From JAJDFU01 sp964640855 (GTDB lineage Bacteria > Bacteroidota > Bacteroidia > Chitinophagales > Saprospiraceae), in contig CAZXIX010000011.1 of the NCBI GenBank assembly GCA_964640855.1, forward strand, positions 1 to 64,000: a DNA stretch of 64,000 nt, read 5' to 3'. Of the stretch, positions 1-7,884 are shown one piece after another. Under the pieces are notes generated by a model. That model worked only from the letters and a program-made list of their open reading frames with translations, was not told the DNA's origin and made no database searches. The translations under genes and the position numbers were made by a program. Each line of letters starts with the position of its first letter. The stretch's first letter is position 1.

Positions 1-52
1 GAGCACCTGACTACGGATCAGGAGGTTCCAGGTTCGAATCCTGGCGGAGTCA
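1..52 (+). tRNA. tRNA-Arg (ACG), 5' part cut off by the window edge
   Basis: The anticodon stem CCTGA/TCAGG encloses the loop CTACGGA with anticodon ACG at 13-15. The T arm CCAGG-TTCGAAT-CCTGG follows at 28-44, then the 3' acceptor strand CGGAGTC and discriminator A at 52. CCA is not encoded. The D arm and the 5' acceptor strand lie before base 1. rpmB starts 28 bases downstream. Confidence 0.93.
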
Positions 53-79
53 CTCTTGATAAAGAATAAAGCGCAAAAG

Positions 80-328
80 ATGTCTAAGGTTTGCCAACTT
101 ACCGGAAAGAGGCCCATGAAGGGGCACAGCGTCTCGCACTCCAATCGCAAGACCAAGCGGCGCTTCCTGCCCAATTTGCAGAAGAAGCGCTTCTATATTC
201 CCGAAAAAGATCAGTGGGTAGAATTGAAGGTCACTACCTCCGCTATGCGCACGATCGACAAATTGGGCATCTATGCCTATTTGGTAAAATTGAAGAAAAA
301 AGGAGTAGACGTAGGGATCGATCTCTAG
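80..328 (+). CDS. rpmB: 50S ribosomal protein L28
   Basis: 82-residue L28, a large-subunit protein. The opening MSKVCQLTGKRP and the following KTKRRFLPNLQ block are diagnostic. An upstream in-frame ATG at 56 would add eight residues (MIKNKAQK) foreign to the family, so the ATG at 80 is used. Only one cysteine (C5) is present, so the CxxC zinc pairs of the zinc-binding form are missing. It heads a short cluster rpmB-rpmG-DUF4295 ending in a terminator at 814, a usual Bacteroidota order. Confidence 0.96.
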   Translation: MSKVCQLTGKRPMKGHSVSHSNRKTKRRFLPNLQKKRFYIPEKDQWVELKVTTSAMRTIDKLGIYAYLVKLKKKGVDVGIDL

Positions 329-350
329 GTCTTTGATAATCTGAGGTATC

Positions 351-539
351 ATGGCTAAGAAAAGCAAAGGAAATCGAATCCAGGTCATCCTGGAATGCAC
401 AGAGCACAAAGACTCCGGCATGCCCGGAACATCCCGTTATGTGACCCAAAAGAATCGGAAGAACACCCCCGATCGTTTGGAACTCAAAAAGTTCAACCCC
501 ATTCTGAAGCGGGTTACCGTACATCGGGAAATCAAGTAA
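351..539 (+). CDS. rpmG: 50S ribosomal protein L33
   Basis: 62-residue L33. MAKKSKGNRIQVILECTEHK and the C-terminal LKKFNPILKRVTVHREIK match the family. The CxxC...CxxC zinc ribbon of the zinc form is reduced to a single cysteine, so this is the zinc-free type. It lies 22 bases after rpmB and 74 bases before the DUF4295 gene and is probably cotranscribed with both. Confidence 0.96.
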   Translation: MAKKSKGNRIQVILECTEHKDSGMPGTSRYVTQKNRKNTPDRLELKKFNPILKRVTVHREIK

Positions 540-613
540 ATTTTTGTATCCTGAGGGGAACTGTTATCTTCATCTTGCTGTTCTTTCAGGCGTAATCATA
601 AAGAAAAAACATC

Positions 614-790
614 ATGGCTAAAGTATCCAAGAACGCAAGAGTAGCCCAACGGGCAAGCAACGCCGGATCAGGACGTGATTTCGTGAAAGTAGTCCAAAGC
701 GTTAAGAATCCGAAGACCGGCAAATATTCCTACAAAGAAGTAATGGTGCATAAGGATAAGGTCAAAGAATTCTTTGCCAATAACAAGTAA
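614..790 (+). CDS. DUF4295 family small basic protein
   Basis: A 58-residue lysine-rich protein beginning MAKVSKNARVAQRA and ending KDKVKEFFANNK. It matches the DUF4295 family of Bacteroidota, which recurs right after rpmG and before ftsY, as here. Function is not established; small size, basic charge and a constant place among ribosomal genes suggest a ribosome-associated protein (inference). A strong intrinsic terminator follows, separating it from ftsY. Confidence 0.85.
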   Translation: MAKVSKNARVAQRASNAGSGRDFVKVVQSVKNPKTGKYSYKEVMVHKDKVKEFFANNK

Positions 791-813
791 TCGCTTGTTT
801 CCTATCCCAGCTA

Positions 814-848
814 AAAGAGGCTTTTCTGTGAAGGAAAGCCTCTTTTTT
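814..848 (+). terminator. Intrinsic terminator after rpmB-rpmG-DUF4295
   Basis: An 11-bp perfect stem AAAGAGGCTTT/AAAGCCTCTTT with a 10-base loop runs into TTTTTT. It starts 23 bases after the DUF4295 stop and ends 31 bases before the ftsY ATG. Confidence 0.88.
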
Positions 849-879
849 GTATATCCTCCAATCGCCAAGCCTAGACCGT

Positions 880-1848
880 ATGAGCTTTTTCACTAATTTT
901 TTCAACAAGGAGAAAAAAGAGGACCTCGATAAAGGACTGGAAAAAACCAAGACCAGCCTGTTCGGCAAATTGACTAAGGCCATTGCCGGCAAGTCCACCA
1001 TCGACGAAGAGGTACTGGACGAGCTGGAACAAGTCCTGATCTCATCCGATGTAGGGCTGGATACGACGGTCAAGATCATTGAGCGGATCGAAGCCCGCGT
1101 GGCTAAAGACAAATACCTGGGTGCCGAAGAGCTGAACGACATGCTCAGAGACGAGATCGTGCAGCTTATGGCAGAAAACAACACGATCGACCTGGAAGGA
1201 TACCAGTTGCCGGCGCGGGAGGTTCCCTGCGTCATTATGGTGGTCGGGGTCAACGGCGTCGGTAAAACCACTACCATCGGAAAACTTGCACATCAGTACA
1301 AAACACAAGGAAAAAAGGTGGTACTGGGTGCCGGCGATACTTTTCGGGCGGCAGCCGTGGATCAGCTCAAGATCTGGAGTGAACGGGTGGGATGCGATTT
1401 TTTCAGCAAAGGCATGCACACCGATCCGGCAGCCGTTGCCTATGAGACGGTTCAATATGCCCGGGACAACCAATGCGACGTAGCCATCATTGACACAGCC
1501 GGCCGCCTTCATACCAAGATCAACCTGATGAAAGAATTGGGAAAGATCAAGCGGTCTATCGGAAAAAGTATGGAGGGAGCCCCCCATGAAGTATTGCTGG
1601 TACTGGACGCCACCACAGGCCAGAATGCCATTGAGCAAGCCCGTCATTTTACCGAAGCAACGGATGTTTCTGCCCTGGCTCTCACCAAACTCGATGGCAC
1701 GGCAAAAGGGGGGGTAGCCATAGGGATCTCTGACGTTTTTAAGGTTCCGATCAAGTACATAGGCGTAGGGGAAGGAATCGAACAACTACAGGTTTTCAAC
1801 AAGAAAGCCTTCGTGGACTCTCTTTTCGAACAACCTGCCAGCGCCTGA
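880..1848 (+). CDS. ftsY: Signal recognition particle receptor FtsY
   Basis: 322-residue SRP-receptor GTPase that docks SRP-ribosome complexes at the SecYEG translocon. After a short charged N domain come the G1 loop GVNGVGKTTT near residue 123, the insertion-box DTFRAAAVDQL, the G3 motif DTAGRLH and the G4 motif TKLDGTAKGG. The long acidic A domain of the E. coli protein is absent, as usual in Bacteroidota. The ATG at 880 (MSFFTNFFNK) is preferred over the in-frame ATG at 847, which overlaps the upstream terminator's T-run. Confidence 0.96.
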   Translation: MSFFTNFFNKEKKEDLDKGLEKTKTSLFGKLTKAIAGKSTIDEEVLDELEQVLISSDVGLDTTVKIIERIEARVAKDKYLGAEELNDMLRDEIVQLMAENNTIDLEGYQLPAREVPCVIMVVGVNGVGKTTTIGKLAHQYKTQGKKVVLGAGDTFRAAAVDQLKIWSERVGCDFFSKGMHTDPAAVAYETVQYARDNQCDVAIIDTAGRLHTKINLMKELGKIKRSIGKSMEGAPHEVLLVLDATTGQNAIEQARHFTEATDVSALALTKLDGTAKGGVAIGISDVFKVPIKYIGVGEGIEQLQVFNKKAFVDSLFEQPASA

Positions 1849-1956
1849 TCAGCCTTTTCGAAAGCAGCTGGAAAATCAGTAGGATTCCATGCGATTCCCT
1901 TATTTTGCAAGCTACCTGTATTCGACTGGTCATCTGAATTTTGCCGCTTTGCCGCT

Positions 1957-3027
1957 ATGAATTCACCCTGGAAAAGGTGGGGAATCTTTCGAAAAATAGA
2001 TCGGAATGCCGACCGGATCAGGCAGGCCTATCGAAGATGGACCCGTAAGGAAGAACGCCCCCTGACCATTGAGCCTTTCCGGGGGTTTACCAACGGGAGG
2101 GAAGCCTTCTTCCAGGGGCGCATTCTGGAGTACAAACCGCTTTTCGATCAATGGAAGTCCGGTTGGCACCGAAACCTGGTGAACTCCTTCCGGCGGTTTG
2201 CCAGCGAGGAAGTGCCCGGAGCTACAGTAGAAGTCCGTTTCGGCCCCAACCAGATCCCCCTGATCACCGATGAGGAAGGATACTTCATTCTCGACGCGAA
2301 ATTGCCTGAACCCCTGCCGGAAAACGGAAAAGGATGGCTGGATGCCGAGGTTTCCCTTAAAAAAGTACCGGGTCGGAAATGGCAGGAAATCCAGCGGACG
2401 GGGCAATTGTTCCTGCCTCGCCAGGATGATTGCCTGGGACTGATATCCGATATAGACGATACCCTTCTCCAAACCGGCGTTACCTCACCGATGAAGTGGC
2501 GGGTTTTCTATCTCACCTTCCTGATAAGCATTTCGGGAAGAAAGCCGGTCAATGCCTCCGGGCAATTTTACCGGCGCTGGCACCGAAGTGTCAATCCGCA
2601 TCGACCCATTTTTTATGTCTCCAATAGCCCCTGGAACCTCTACGACCTTCTTCGGGATTTTCTGCGTTTCAACGGATTTCCCAAAGGGCCGATCCTGCTT
2701 CGGGACGTGGGGTTGCCTTATCACGTCTATCCGGATCTATTCCCCAGCCACAAGGAATATACCATTTCCCGCATCCTAAGCCTTTATCCCCGCATGCGGT
2801 TCATCCTGGTGGGAGACAGCGGAGAGAAAGATGCCATGATCTATCTGAAAATGGCACAGCATTTTCCCCGGCAGATTGCCGCCATATTGATCCGTAAGGT
2901 GAATTCGGGAAGAAGGAACGGCCGCATCCAAAAGCTCTTCGCGGCTGCGGACGGCGATGTTCCCAAACTCCTGTTCTCGAACTATGAAGAGGTGCTGCCC
3001 TTTTTGGCAGGCCACCAGCTGACCTAA
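1957..3027 (+). CDS. App1-type (DUF2183) phosphatase-domain protein
   Basis: 356 residues. The C-terminal half carries the App1 catalytic core: SDIDDTLLQTGV near residue 164 is the HAD-like DxD motif, followed by FYVSNSPWNLYDLL and LVGDSGEKD, the acid-motif region. Yeast App1 is a Mg-dependent phosphatidate phosphatase; bacterial members have no proven substrate. The N-terminal 150 residues resemble the beta-rich lead domain (PGATVEVRF...TDEEGYF) of bacterial members. No signal peptide is visible, so it is likely cytoplasmic. Its stop codon overlaps that of the convergent DUF4174 gene. Confidence 0.85.
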   Translation: MNSPWKRWGIFRKIDRNADRIRQAYRRWTRKEERPLTIEPFRGFTNGREAFFQGRILEYKPLFDQWKSGWHRNLVNSFRRFASEEVPGATVEVRFGPNQIPLITDEEGYFILDAKLPEPLPENGKGWLDAEVSLKKVPGRKWQEIQRTGQLFLPRQDDCLGLISDIDDTLLQTGVTSPMKWRVFYLTFLISISGRKPVNASGQFYRRWHRSVNPHRPIFYVSNSPWNLYDLLRDFLRFNGFPKGPILLRDVGLPYHVYPDLFPSHKEYTISRILSLYPRMRFILVGDSGEKDAMIYLKMAQHFPRQIAAILIRKVNSGRRNGRIQKLFAAADGDVPKLLFSNYEEVLPFLAGHQLT

Positions 3028-3509
3028 TTCCGCTTGTTTTGCTCCCGCATTTCCCGTTGGCGCATGGGCATGGAGTCGATTCGCTGAAAAATTTCTTCCA
3101 GCGGAAGAGAACCTGCACCTCGCATCTTTTCGCCCCCATCCTTTCCGATCAGAATCCAGGCTGTTGTTTGCTCCTTCAATTGATAATCCTCCAGAATCCG
3201 GTCCCCATCGCCCGGACTAACCTCAGCTCCCTCAGGTGCTTTCATTTGGCCGGGACGCAAAATGTAGATTTTGAGGTCTCTTTCCTTTATCGCGGCCTCT
3301 TCCCTGGCCAAAGCTTCGCTCCACCGGGTGAAGACCTCCCCCGACTCCTGATCTGCATAAAGGACCAGCAAGCGGTCCTGCCAACGGTGCTCTTCAAAGA
3401 CCTGGGCCTGTAGGGGCATAATGACAAGAATGGAAAATACATTTGCGATCAAAAACCGGCCAACGTACGAAAAAACTGCCGACAGCCTATTTTGTCTTGA
3501 CTTTAACAT
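3024..3509 (-). CDS. DUF4174 domain-containing secreted protein
   Basis: 161 residues. A hydrophobic stretch (about residues 17-33, ending MPLQAQ) looks like a signal peptide. The rest follows DUF4174: WQDRLLVLYADQ, a region of alternating charged helices, AWILIGKDGGEKMR and the family's closing IDSMPMRQREMREQ. The fold is probably thioredoxin-like, but no CxxC is present. Function unknown. Convergent with the App1-type gene, the two stop codons overlapping by four bases. Confidence 0.82.
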   Translation of the reverse strand: MLKSRQNRLSAVFSYVGRFLIANVFSILVIMPLQAQVFEEHRWQDRLLVLYADQESGEVFTRWSEALAREEAAIKERDLKIYILRPGQMKAPEGAEVSPGDGDRILEDYQLKEQTTAWILIGKDGGEKMRGAGSLPLEEIFQRIDSMPMRQREMREQNKRN

Positions 3510-3603
3510 AAAAAAATCCTTTATATCCAGCTAACTGATTTGCATTAAAGAAGTTTATTAGGGCATATTGCCAGCATTCAGCCCCGTGGTATAGAATATC
3601 CAA

Positions 3604-4536
3604 ATGAAAGTGCATTTAAAACAATATAATCCCTTAGTACCCAGGAAAAATTGGTGGATCGGTATTCTTTGTTCCACCGTTTTCTGTCCGGCTCATGCCC
3701 AGTACGACGGCTCGGTGCGCAGCGGCTATTTCGAATGGTTCCAATCGCACACCCAGGCAAAGGAGCTGTACGATAAGGGCAGCAAGCTGTATGTTTTCAA
3801 CGCCAACAGCCCCTTGCTGGCCTCCCCCAGCCCTCATGCCCGGGTTCTCGATCGCCTGCCGGCCGGCAGCCCGGTTATCACCCTTTCCTATCCCGAAGAC
3901 CATTCCGGCCCCACGACCTACAGGGGTTACACGGACTTCTGGTACGAGGTTTCGTTTGCGGGGCCTACGGGAAATTACAAGACCGGCTTCCTGTGGGGAG
4001 GAAATCTGGCCAAGGGATGGTCTCGCTCTAATCTGGATAAGGACGGGATCCCGGAACTGCTTCTACTTGGTATCCACGATTCTTTTTCGGGCCTGCGCGC
4101 CGGCCAGACGGCCCTCAAACTTTTTCAGAAAGGAGAGTTGAAACTCTTCCAATCGGCTTCGGAGCACTGCATTTCCGAGGCTTGCGAATCGAATGTTTTG
4201 GTGAGGCTCATCCCGGATCCGATCTGGCCCGACATGCAAATCCTGGAAATAAGTACCACCCAGATCGGCTGTGACTCCGGTTTAAGCCGCCATTTTTACT
4301 ACTGGACCGGCGAGCGGTTCCAGAAGGTGTACGAGTTCAAATGGGAAAAAGATCACAGCGAGAAATCCATCCCTTTTGTATTGGAATCTTCCAATGCGTC
4401 TCGTGGGCATGCCCAAAACTATCGATGCCAGTACAGTTATACCAATGATGATTTCACGCCGGTTTGGAGATGTACGCCGGAATCCACCTACGCTCCTCCA
4501 TCCTTTTTCCGAAAAAAACCCAGCCGGGCGAAATGA
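3604..4536 (+). CDS. Secreted protein with SH3-like domain, unknown function
   Basis: 310 residues. A signal peptide ends near PAHAQ (about residues 29-33). Residues near 60-130 read like a bacterial SH3 domain (KLYVFNANSPLLASPSP, then LPAGSPV and FWYEVSF). Then comes an acidic SNLDKDGIPELLLLGIHDS segment like the calcium-binding repeats of integrin or VCBS proteins, and a cysteine-bearing C-terminal region (SEHCISEACESN, IGCDSGL). I do not recognise a named family. The context gives no clear role. Confidence 0.75.
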   Translation: MKVHLKQYNPLVPRKNWWIGILCSTVFCPAHAQYDGSVRSGYFEWFQSHTQAKELYDKGSKLYVFNANSPLLASPSPHARVLDRLPAGSPVITLSYPEDHSGPTTYRGYTDFWYEVSFAGPTGNYKTGFLWGGNLAKGWSRSNLDKDGIPELLLLGIHDSFSGLRAGQTALKLFQKGELKLFQSASEHCISEACESNVLVRLIPDPIWPDMQILEISTTQIGCDSGLSRHFYYWTGERFQKVYEFKWEKDHSEKSIPFVLESSNASRGHAQNYRCQYSYTNDDFTPVWRCTPESTYAPPSFFRKKPSRAK

Positions 4537-4545
4537 AGAGATGAG

Positions 4546-5157
4546 TTAACGATCCAGCAAATGCCCCATGTCGTTTTGCTTGGTATGCAAATAGGACCGG
4601 TTCTCTTCGCCCGGATCAATTACCAGGGGCTCCCGACCGATCAGTTCGACTTTGGCATTCTCGAAAGCTTCAATCTTTTCCGGATTGTTGGTCAACAGGC
4701 GGATTTTTGCAATGCCCAGCGATTCCAGCATATCAACGGCAATAGCGTAATCCCGGGCATCAACCTCCAAACCCAAATGCAGGTTGGCGTCTATGGTATT
4801 CAACCCCTGATCCTGCAGGTTGTAGGCTCTGAGCTTGTTGATGATACCAATGCCCCGGCCTTCTTGCCGAAGATAAAGGACGACTCCGCCTTCGCGGGCC
4901 GTTAGCTCAAGCGCTTTGTGCAGCTGTTCGCCGCAATCGCATCTTTTGGATCCGAAAAGATCTCCCGTAATGCATTCTGAATGGATGCGGACCAGAGTGG
5001 GTTTTGCCTTTTCCCAGCTTTCGTGCACCAACGCCAAATGCGGCATCCAGTCTTCCTCCTCTTCGGAGAAAGCGATCATCTCGAACCTTCCCCAAGGGGT
5101 CGGGATCATAGCCTTGGCCTGCGCAATCAGTGTTCCCTTTTCTTTGGTTTCCGCCAT
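4546..5157 (-). CDS. ribA: GTP cyclohydrolase II
   Basis: 203 residues. Converts GTP to 2,5-diamino-6-ribosylamino-4(3H)-pyrimidinone 5'-phosphate, the first committed step to riboflavin. The zinc ligands are in CITGDLFGSKRCDC (C-x10-C-x-C), followed by YLRQEGRGIGI and LLTNNPEK. It is a stand-alone GCHII without the RibB DHBP-synthase half found in RibBA fusions. The ATG at 5157 (MAETKEKG) is used; a GTG at 5190 would add eleven residues without family support. No FMN riboswitch was seen upstream. Confidence 0.95.
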   Translation of the reverse strand: MAETKEKGTLIAQAKAMIPTPWGRFEMIAFSEEEEDWMPHLALVHESWEKAKPTLVRIHSECITGDLFGSKRCDCGEQLHKALELTAREGGVVLYLRQEGRGIGIINKLRAYNLQDQGLNTIDANLHLGLEVDARDYAIAVDMLESLGIAKIRLLTNNPEKIEAFENAKVELIGREPLVIDPGEENRSYLHTKQNDMGHLLDR

Positions 5158-5374
5158 CACTTTGGAGTTATTTGGGATTTTTATGTGCACGAAAAAGACG
5201 ATTGTACCTGTAAAACTGAACTTTTTCTGCTGGTTGGAATGGAAAAGTGTTCCACTGTTTTCGATTCGGGGAGCAGTCAGGGTACCCTGTCACCAACCTC
5301 ATCTGTTTCGCCCCTTTTTGCATCGTGTTTGGCTATAACAGTTGATTTCCGGAATGGGTTGAGGTTCTTCCCAA

Positions 5375-6628
5375 TCAAACGACGGGATCCCGTTCTTCGG
5401 GGATCAATTGCTCCAGGGCAATCCGCAAAGCGGCTTCGGCAATTCCGGTAGGATCCGTATGGACCTGGTGGACCTTCTCCAAAGCGCGGCCGATCGTTCG
5501 GGATATATCTGAGAAAATAGCTTCGTCGGTCAATTCTACATGAGGTTGCATGAGATACGCAAACACGCGCGCCATGCCACTGTTCGCGATGAAATCGGGA
5601 ATCAAGGCCAGACAACGGTCTGCGTATTCTGCTGTGGGACCGTAGAAAATCTTGTCATCCACAAAGGGAACGTTGGCTCCACAGGAGATCACCTCCAAAC
5701 CGCGCCTCAGCATTCGTTCCACCTGATCCCGACTTACAAGTCGGGAAGCGGCTCCGGGTATGAATATATCCGTTTCCAGATCCCAGATCCGGTCGTTCAC
5801 CTCCTCGAAAGGAAGCAGGTCATCCGCTTGCAATTGGTTGCCTGTCTTTTCCATGTAGAGGCGTTTGACCGCGGTAAGGTCCATGCCCTCCGGCCGGATC
5901 AGCCCCCCGGCGCGATCGATGATCCCCACCACTTTGACCCCTTCCAGGGCCAGAAAAGCGGCCGCCGCCGAAGCAACATTGCCCCAACCCTGGATGATGG
6001 CCCGTTTGCCTATCAGTCTTTGTTGCCGAAACAATCGGTAGTAATGCCCCACCGACCGGGCCACTCCGAAACCCGTAGCCAGATCCGCAACGGCATATTT
6101 TACCGGTCCTTCCGGAACGTAAGCCGGATCTTCTACGATTTTCGAGATCCCGTGGCGGAGCTGGCCCAGGATGCCTACTTTCTCCCCTTGTCCCAGTTTC
6201 AGATGGCCGTTGACGATCCCTTCCTGCGGGTGCCATAGGCCCAGTTTTTCGGTAATGGGGATCACATCCCGCAGCTCATCCACGTTGAGGTCGCCGCCCG
6301 TACCGTAATAATTCTTGAGCAAGGGATAGACGGCACGATACCAGCGCTGCAACACCTCTCCCCGGCGCGGATCGGCCGGATCGAAATCGATTCCGGACTT
6401 GGCGCCCCCGATGGCCGGCCCGCTTACCGAGAACTTGATCTCCATAACTTTGGCCAGGGCAACCACCTCATCGGCCGTGAGCCCTTTTCGCATACGGGTA
6501 CCCCCTCCGGCCGCTCCGTTGCGCAGCGAATTGATCACGACCCAACCGCGCGCTTCGGTAAGGGAATCGTTCCACTCAAAAGTGATCTCCGGTTTCTTAT
6601 CCCGATACAAGCGAAGGAGATGCCGCAT
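5375..6628 (-). CDS. Glu/Leu/Phe/Val-type amino-acid dehydrogenase
   Basis: 417 residues of the Glu/Leu/Phe/Val dehydrogenase family, NAD(P)-dependent oxidative deamination of an amino acid. The substrate domain has AAGGGTRMRKG, the lysine of MEIKFSVSG (K65) and the catalytic lysine of GGAKSGIDF (K77). The Rossmann turn is GWGNVAS instead of the usual GxGxxG/A. The exact amino acid cannot be told from sequence alone. The N-terminus is shorter than in hexameric glutamate dehydrogenases, nearer to leucine or phenylalanine dehydrogenases. A well-formed promoter lies 19 bases upstream of the ATG. Confidence 0.85.
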   Translation of the reverse strand: MRHLLRLYRDKKPEITFEWNDSLTEARGWVVINSLRNGAAGGGTRMRKGLTADEVVALAKVMEIKFSVSGPAIGGAKSGIDFDPADPRRGEVLQRWYRAVYPLLKNYYGTGGDLNVDELRDVIPITEKLGLWHPQEGIVNGHLKLGQGEKVGILGQLRHGISKIVEDPAYVPEGPVKYAVADLATGFGVARSVGHYYRLFRQQRLIGKRAIIQGWGNVASAAAAFLALEGVKVVGIIDRAGGLIRPEGMDLTAVKRLYMEKTGNQLQADDLLPFEEVNDRIWDLETDIFIPGAASRLVSRDQVERMLRRGLEVISCGANVPFVDDKIFYGPTAEYADRCLALIPDFIANSGMARVFAYLMQPHVELTDEAIFSDISRTIGRALEKVHQVHTDPTGIAEAALRIALEQLIPEERDPVV

Positions 6629-6646
6629 ATGCTACGTTTTGCGCCG

Positions 6647-6681
6647 CAAAGGTACGATTCTGGTCCGGCATGAGGAGCAAA
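6647..6681 (-). promoter_or_regulatory. Bacteroidota-type promoter of the amino-acid dehydrogenase gene
   Basis: On the minus strand TTTG, 23 bases, then TACCTTTG, matching the TTTG/TAnnTTTG pattern of primary sigma promoters in this phylum. The -7 box lies 19 bases before the ATG, implying a leader only about a dozen bases long. Confidence 0.65.
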
Positions 6682-6803
6682 GTTTACCGCATTTGCGATC
6701 TCCAAGATGGCCTCCCGGAAAACGCTCCAAATTCTTACCGGGAAATGGTAGTATACAGCCTCCCCCTTCCTAATTTACCGTCTCGCATGCAAACTCACGC
6801 CCG

Positions 6804-7880
6804 ATGCTGGAAAATTGGTTAACGCCTGTCCCCGAAGAACCCTGGATGGATGCCCTGGGCGACCATTCGATGGGGAAAAAGATGCTGGTGCATAGCCCCC
6901 GGGGGCTGCCCTCACTCAAAAAAACCAGGGTAGCATTGATCGGAGCCGGAAGCCGGGAATGCCAACGCATTCGGCAAGCGCTGTATACCTTGACCTTCGC
7001 TTTTCAGCAAACCGAGGTAGCAGACCTGGGGAATTTGAAGCGAAAAAAAATCCCCTTCGGCATTCCCCTGGTGAAAGAGCTGCTGGACAGCCAGATTATC
7101 CCCCTGATCCTGGCGCCCGATCCGGCTTTTGCCGAGACCCTCTACGACGCTTTCAAGGAAACCCACCCCTACCCCAGTTTCCTGCAGGTGGATGAGCAAC
7201 TTCACCTGGGACCGGGCGACCGCACTCGCCGGTTGCTGGAAAAACGTCCTTTCCATCTGAGCCTGATCGGCGCCCAAGCTCATTTTTTTCAGCCCGATGA
7301 GGTCCGTCTGCTTGACAAGCGCCATTTTGACCTGATCCGCTTGGGAAAAGCTAAAGCCAACATGCCCGAGATCGAACCCATCATCCGGGATGCCGACCTG
7401 ATGAGTTTCCACCTGCAAGCCCTGAAGCCATCCGAAATGCCGGGACTGGAAACCCTTTCTCCCAGCGGTTTTACGCTGGAGGAAGGCTGTCAAATTCTCC
7501 GCTACGGAGGATTAAGCGACAAACTGAAGGCAACCCTGATCACCGGTTTTCGGGCGGATACGGTCAAAAATAAAATGAGCGCGGCCGGTATTGCTTTGCT
7601 CATCTGGTATTTTCTCGAAGGGATCAGTCACCGAAAGCAGGATTACCCGGTCTCGGTCAAAGGCATGACCGAATACGTTGTCCAGGTCAAAAACGTCGAC
7701 GTCCAACTCGTATTCTGGAAAAGTCAGAAAAGCGGTCGATGGTGGATGCAGATACCGCTTAAGCAAAAGAACTCTCCCGACCGGCATAGATTGGTGCCCT
7801 GCTCCTATTCGGACTACCTGCAATCCCGGGAAGGAAATTTACCGGATCGCCTGATCTATGCCCTTGATCGATTTGACTGA
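6804..7880 (+). CDS. Arginase/formimidoylglutamase-like protein, probably catalytically dead
   Basis: 358 residues. The overall plan follows the Bacteroidota formimidoylglutamase-like family: MLENWLTPV start, VALIGAG, IIPLILAPDPAFAETLYDAF, IRDADLMSFHLQALKPSEMPG, LRYGGLSDK, a single IWYFLEGISHR segment and a closing WWMQIP...LVPCSYSDYL block. True arginases hold two Mn ions with GGDH, DAHxD and SxDxDxxDP. Here those places read APDPA, QVDEQLHL and SFHLQALKP, so nearly all metal ligands are gone. A non-catalytic role is inferred. It is convergent with murF and next to the type IX genes. Confidence 0.72.
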   Translation: MLENWLTPVPEEPWMDALGDHSMGKKMLVHSPRGLPSLKKTRVALIGAGSRECQRIRQALYTLTFAFQQTEVADLGNLKRKKIPFGIPLVKELLDSQIIPLILAPDPAFAETLYDAFKETHPYPSFLQVDEQLHLGPGDRTRRLLEKRPFHLSLIGAQAHFFQPDEVRLLDKRHFDLIRLGKAKANMPEIEPIIRDADLMSFHLQALKPSEMPGLETLSPSGFTLEEGCQILRYGGLSDKLKATLITGFRADTVKNKMSAAGIALLIWYFLEGISHRKQDYPVSVKGMTEYVVQVKNVDVQLVFWKSQKSGRWWMQIPLKQKNSPDRHRLVPCSYSDYLQSREGNLPDRLIYALDRFD

Positions 7881-7884
7881 CCCC

